From contig PBTP01000020.1 in the NCBI GenBank assembly GCA_002729275.1, forward strand, positions 26,208 through 35,526: a DNA stretch of 9,319 bases, given 5' to 3'. The position numbers and the translations under genes were made by a program. The notes beneath the pieces are model-generated. The model searched no databases, was not told the origin of the DNA, and was given only the letters and a program-made list of their open reading frames with translations. This DNA comes from Roseibacillus sp. (GTDB taxonomy: Bacteria > Verrucomicrobiota > Verrucomicrobiia > Verrucomicrobiales > Akkermansiaceae). Positions 6,089 to 9,319 of this stretch are shown one piece after another. Positions within the stretch are counted from its first letter, which is position 1. Each line of letters opens with the position of its first letter.

Positions 6089-6922
6089 TCAGCTGCCGAA
6101 AGGAGCAATGATAAGCTCATCTCCGGGGTTGATTTCAGGGGATTCGCCGTCGGGAAAGGTACCCCGGACCGGATTAGCAGAGGCCTGATTCTTGTCTTTG
6201 TAGATGTGGTCCACCATGAGACGACCATAAATTCCCGATTGCCTGCGAATCGCGAGGACTGTGCCGGGCGGCATGTCCCGGTGGAGTTCAATGATGGCAA
6301 AGCCTCCGGACTGCTGATCTGGTTGCTTGGCGACCCACTCGATAACCTTGGCCTGAAGCCAGGCCTGCTTGACTGTCGAGGCCCGGGCTTTTTGCTTTTT
6401 CGCGGATTCGATCATGCTTTTTGAGATCAATCCTTCCCGGGCTTCTTGTTTCAAAAGCTCATTTTCCTGCTCTGCCCTTGCGAGTTCCTCTTCCAGCTGG
6501 GCTCGAGTGGGAGCAGATTCCCCGGTCGCAGGGTTTGCTGCTGTAATGAGACCGGAAGGCAGGTCCTCGGCACCCTGAGGAGTGGATGTGGGTTCGGGCA
6601 GATCAGGATCAGCCCCAGTTGGCGAGGCAGTCCCACCTGATGAAACAAGGCCCTCGGGAGAGAGGGGAGTTGGGGCTGGAGGAGAAGGCATGGGGGTGAG
6701 CTGGCTCTGTTGCGCATTCAGGAGGTCGAGCTCTGCACGCAACTTGTTGATCTCGGCTTGTTCATCACCTTTACCCATTTTCATAACGGAGAGAGTCACG
6801 GCGACCACGAGAAGTAAGCCGGTTGCCCCCAGGAGCGTGGTGATCAGATTCATGCCTAAAGTCTGGGGCATCCTCGTGAAAAAGTCAAAAACCCAGCCGT
6901 TATACCTGCGATCACGGGACAC
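6089..6922 (-). CDS. Uncharacterised membrane-anchored coiled-coil protein with C-terminal beta domain
   Basis: I do not recognise a named family. Numbered from the GTG at 6922 (277 residues): a basic N-terminus (SRDRR), one transmembrane helix (about 25-48), a short coiled coil (52-74; DEQAEINKLRAELDLLNAQQ), a Pro/Ser/Thr-rich linker (77-138), a second, highly charged coiled coil (139-185; LEEELARAEQENELLKQE), and a C-terminal domain (about 188-275) ending in INPGDELIIAPF. The C-terminal pattern (GTVLAIRR, GRLMVDHIYKDKNQASANPV, then GDELI) resembles the small beta domain of many anchored coiled-coil proteins in Verrucomicrobiota, but this is from memory. Basic residues before the helix suggest N-in, with coiled coil and beta domain in the periplasm. 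ATG 6871 and ATG 6853 are alternative starts; none has a good ribosome site. It is divergent from ileS (43-bp gap) and convergent with thrC. Function unknown. Confidence 0.8.
   Translation of the reverse strand: MSRDRRYNGWVFDFFTRMPQTLGMNLITTLLGATGLLLVVAVTLSVMKMGKGDEQAEINKLRAELDLLNAQQSQLTPMPSPPAPTPLSPEGLVSSGGTASPTGADPDLPEPTSTPQGAEDLPSGLITAANPATGESAPTRAQLEEELARAEQENELLKQEAREGLISKSMIESAKKQKARASTVKQAWLQAKVIEWVAKQPDQQSGGFAIIELHRDMPPGTVLAIRRQSGIYGRLMVDHIYKDKNQASANPVRGTFPDGESPEINPGDELIIAPFGS
6899..6906. promoter_or_regulatory. Near-symmetrical -10-like element between ileS and the divergent membrane-protein gene
   Basis: The plus strand reads GTTATACC; the minus strand reads GGTATAAC. TATAAC on the minus strand matches the -10 consensus at 5 of 6 positions, and TATACC on the plus strand at 4 of 6. 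Neither direction has a good -35. The plus direction would give ileS a leader of about 55 bases. The minus direction works only if the divergent gene starts at ATG 6871 or 6853. Confidence 0.3.
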
Positions 6923-6955
6923 GCAGGGCTTGCGGCAGCGGGAGTGCGCCGCTAC

Positions 6956-6962
6956 AGGAAGG
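6956..6962 (+). promoter_or_regulatory. Ribosome-binding site of ileS
   Basis: AGGAAGG lies 3 bases before the ATG at 6966 (6 bases from its AGGA part). It is the strongest Shine-Dalgarno sequence in the window and fixes the ileS start. Confidence 0.7.
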
Positions 6963-6965
6963 CTG

Positions 6966-9319
6966 ATGAGCGCTCCGGATAAGGGCTACAAAGGTACATT
7001 ATCGCTGCCGCAGACAAGTTTCCCCATGCGGGGGGATCTCGTGAAGAACGAGCCCAGGCGCCTCGCGCAGTGGGAGAAGGATGGCATTTACCATAAGATC
7101 ATTGCCCGTCGTCGGGCGGAGGGAGCGCCGAGATTCATTCTGCACGACGGTCCTCCGTTCGCGAATGGAGATGTCCATATGGGGACTGCCCTCAACAAGG
7201 TCCTCAAGGATCTCGTGGCGAAATCACGAACCATGTCGGGCTTCGAAGTCCCATTCATCCCCGGTTGGGATTGTCATGGCCTTCCTATTGAATTCAAGGT
7301 GGTCCAGGAGGCACGTGATGAGGAGCCCGCTGAGATTCGGAGACGTTGTGAGCGCTTTGCGCGGAAGTGGATTGATACTCAGAGGGAAAGTTTCCAGCGC
7401 CTTGGGGTATTTGGAGACTGGGCGCGTCCTTACCTTACCCTCGATCCCAGCTACGAGGCGGAGATTATTCGGGTCTTTGCAAGGTTGGTCGAAAAGGGGG
7501 CGGTTTATCAGAGCAAGAAGCCGGTGCAATGGTCCTACGGTGCTCATACCGCCCTCGCCGAAGCGGAGGTGGAGTATAAGGAGAAGCTGAGCCCTGCGAT
7601 CTGGGTGACCTTTGCCTTGACCGAGCAATCGGAAAATAAGTTCTGCGAGGCCACAGGGTCATTGACGGAAGAATCGCACAAGTTTGTGATCTGGACGACG
7701 ACTCCATGGACCCTCCCTGCCAACGTTGGGCTGGCGCTGCACCGGGATTTTACCTATCTGGCCGGACGCTTTGGGAATGACGACGGTGTTAGTCACCAGC
7801 TTGTGATAGCGAAGGATCTTCTGGAGGATTTCGTGGCAAAGACTGGGTTTGTGCCGCAGGGGGATATGGTTGAATTCAAGGGAGCGCTTGTCGAGGGCCT
7901 TGAGGCTCAGCATCCGTTCTTAGAGCGCTCCTCGAAAATTATCCTTGGATCTTTCGTCACGACGGAGACTGGAACAGGAATTGTGCATGTAGCCCCCGGT
8001 CATGGAGCGGACGACTACGTGGCAGGTCGCGAGTATGGGCTCGAGGTAGTTTCTCCGGTAGATAATGATGGCAGATTTACAGACGAGGTCGGTATCCCTG
8101 ATCTTGTAGGGCGGCATGTCTTCGAGAGTAATGAAGAGATTATAGGTATGCTGGCAGGTTTGTCTGTTCTTCTGGGTCGAGAAGAATACCGGCACGACTA
8201 CCCGCATTGCTGGCGGTCCAAGACGCCAATTATCTTTCGCGCCGTTGAACAGTTCTTTATCTCGTTGGATGGGCTTCGAGACACCGCCCTGTCCGAAATT
8301 GATCAAACGGATTGGTTGCCCCACTGGGGACGGAATCGGATTTACGGAACCGTGGAATCCCGTCCGGACTGGTGTATCAGCCGCCAACGAACGTGGGGAG
8401 TCCCGCTTCCTGTGTTCTTCACTGCTGAGGGCGAAGTGCTTCTTGATGCGGACCTCGCTCGAAAGGTCGCAGATCTGGTGGAGAAGGAGGGAACCAATAT
8501 CTGGTTTGAGCTCGAAGAGGCTGATCTGGTAAGCCGCCTGGGATTACCAGAGGGCACTCGTAAATGCAGGGATACTCTGGATGTCTGGATTGACTCGGGA
8601 AGCAGCCACGTTGCGGTTCTGGACCGTCATGCAGAGTTAGAGAGCCCGGCAGATCTCTACCTCGAGGCGACCGATCAGCATCGGGGATGGTTCCAGAGCT
8701 CCCTGATGTTGAGCGTGGCCTATCGTGGTTGTGCGCCCTATAAAACGGTGATGACCCACGGCTTCGTGGTCGATAAGGACAAAAAGGGAAAGCTCTCCAA
8801 AAGCGAGGCCGAGAAGTCCGGCAAGCCTATTGATGCAGCTCACTACTACAACAAGTACGGCGCGGATATCCTGCGACTCTGGGTCAGCAGCGTTGACTGG
8901 CAGAGTGAGGTGCCCTTTGGCGAAGATCTCTTCAAACAGGTTGCAGAGCCCTACCGTCGGATTCGTAATACTCTCAGGATCCTGTTGGGGAATCTGCACG
9001 GTTTCGATCCGGACCGGGATTCGGTGGACCCGAATGAGATGACGCTGGTGGACAGGTGGATTCTTGAATGCCTTAATGAGGTAGTGACGGAGTGCCGGAG
9101 AGCCTACGACGCTTATGAGTTTCGGAAAGTATTCACGGTCATCAACCAATTTTGTGCCAGGGAACTGAGTGCTATCTATATCGATCTCACCAAGGACCGG
9201 CTCTATTGTGACCGGGAAGACTCTGGGCGCCGCCGGGCAACCCAGACGGCCATGAACAACGTTGTCGACGTGCTCACAAGGCTTCTGGCGCCCATCCTCG
9301 TTTTCACTGCGGAGGAGGC
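6966..9319 (+). CDS. ileS: Isoleucyl-tRNA synthetase, 3' end cut by window edge
   Basis: Class I synthetase that attaches isoleucine to tRNA-Ile in the cytoplasm and edits mischarged valine. The window holds 784 codons with no stop or frameshift; the family runs to roughly 900-950, so the C-terminal anticodon-binding end is missing. Seen in order: LHDGPPFANGDVHMGTALNK, with the HIGH-type signature as HMGT (71-74); GWDCHGLPIEFKV; the editing domain with WTTTPWTLPAN (from 243) and HVAPGHGADDY (341-351), whose Asp350 matches the editing aspartate; WCISRQRTWGVPLPVF; and KLSKS (609-613) as the KMSKS loop, followed by GADILRLWV. The cut is near FTAEE, just after the helical domain entry. The start at 6966 has a strong ribosome site. 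No T-box or leader is visible, and only 43 bp separate it from the divergent gene. Confidence 0.97.
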   Translation, partial: MSAPDKGYKGTLSLPQTSFPMRGDLVKNEPRRLAQWEKDGIYHKIIARRRAEGAPRFILHDGPPFANGDVHMGTALNKVLKDLVAKSRTMSGFEVPFIPGWDCHGLPIEFKVVQEARDEEPAEIRRRCERFARKWIDTQRESFQRLGVFGDWARPYLTLDPSYEAEIIRVFARLVEKGAVYQSKKPVQWSYGAHTALAEAEVEYKEKLSPAIWVTFALTEQSENKFCEATGSLTEESHKFVIWTTTPWTLPANVGLALHRDFTYLAGRFGNDDGVSHQLVIAKDLLEDFVAKTGFVPQGDMVEFKGALVEGLEAQHPFLERSSKIILGSFVTTETGTGIVHVAPGHGADDYVAGREYGLEVVSPVDNDGRFTDEVGIPDLVGRHVFESNEEIIGMLAGLSVLLGREEYRHDYPHCWRSKTPIIFRAVEQFFISLDGLRDTALSEIDQTDWLPHWGRNRIYGTVESRPDWCISRQRTWGVPLPVFFTAEGEVLLDADLARKVADLVEKEGTNIWFELEEADLVSRLGLPEGTRKCRDTLDVWIDSGSSHVAVLDRHAELESPADLYLEATDQHRGWFQSSLMLSVAYRGCAPYKTVMTHGFVVDKDKKGKLSKSEAEKSGKPIDAAHYYNKYGADILRLWVSSVDWQSEVPFGEDLFKQVAEPYRRIRNTLRILLGNLHGFDPDRDSVDPNEMTLVDRWILECLNEVVTECRRAYDAYEFRKVFTVINQFCARELSAIYIDLTKDRLYCDREDSGRRRATQTAMNNVVDVLTRLLAPILVFTAEE

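Noticed and set aside
6923..6965. T-box or other riboswitch leader before ileS
   Set aside because: The gap is far too short, with no T-box sequence; only a 5-bp GCGGC/GCCGC stem is possible.
7081..7590. 169-codon open frame on the plus strand inside ileS
   Set aside because: It is a shifted frame of an intact synthetase gene, with Arg/Ser-rich composition typical of an off-frame reading.
1..9319. CRISPR array, insertion sequence, tRNA, prophage or defence system
   Set aside because: No direct-repeat array, terminal inverted repeats, transposase or tRNA-like fold was seen; nearly all bases belong to ordinary housekeeping genes.

Overview
This is an ordinary chromosomal, gene-dense stretch of a free-living bacterium with moderately high GC. 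It encodes eight protein genes and no visible mobile element, CRISPR array, tRNA or rRNA. Several traits point to the Planctomycetota-Verrucomicrobiota-Chlamydiota group, most likely Verrucomicrobiota: an RNase HIII of the type with an N-terminal substrate-binding domain, an IHF-like HU protein with a GRNP arm, an IleS with an HMGT/KLSKS signature pair, a lipoprotein RlpA without a SPOR domain, a Tat-exported intradiol dioxygenase, and several genes without a Shine-Dalgarno sequence. The assignment is an inference from protein character, not from a search.

Left part (1-1736, minus strand): a Tat-exported intradiol ring-cleavage dioxygenase, cut by the left edge, lies 60 bp downstream of mutY, the A/G-mismatch adenine glycosylase. 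Middle (1721-3660, plus strand): rnhC (RNase HIII), whose 5' end meets or overlaps that of mutY head to head; an HU/IHF-family nucleoid protein with its own likely promoter; and an RlpA-like lipoprotein. Then come thrB (homoserine kinase, 3770-4699) and thrC (threonine synthase, 4758-6074). These are the last two steps of threonine synthesis, O-phosphohomoserine being the product of the first and the substrate of the second. Right part: an uncharacterised membrane-anchored coiled-coil protein on the minus strand (6089-6922), convergent with thrC and divergent from ileS (6966 to the right edge, truncated). IleS charges tRNA with isoleucine, which is made from threonine, although nothing here shows co-regulation.

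No gap between genes exceeds about 110 bp. Three gaps hold small GC-rich hairpins, none with a strong T-tract. I see no new multi-gene system. The most open item is the membrane coiled-coil protein next to ileS. Smaller points of note are the overlapping mutY/rnhC starts, the Asp-Ala-Asn active-site variant in MutY, and the alternative hairpins between thrB and thrC.
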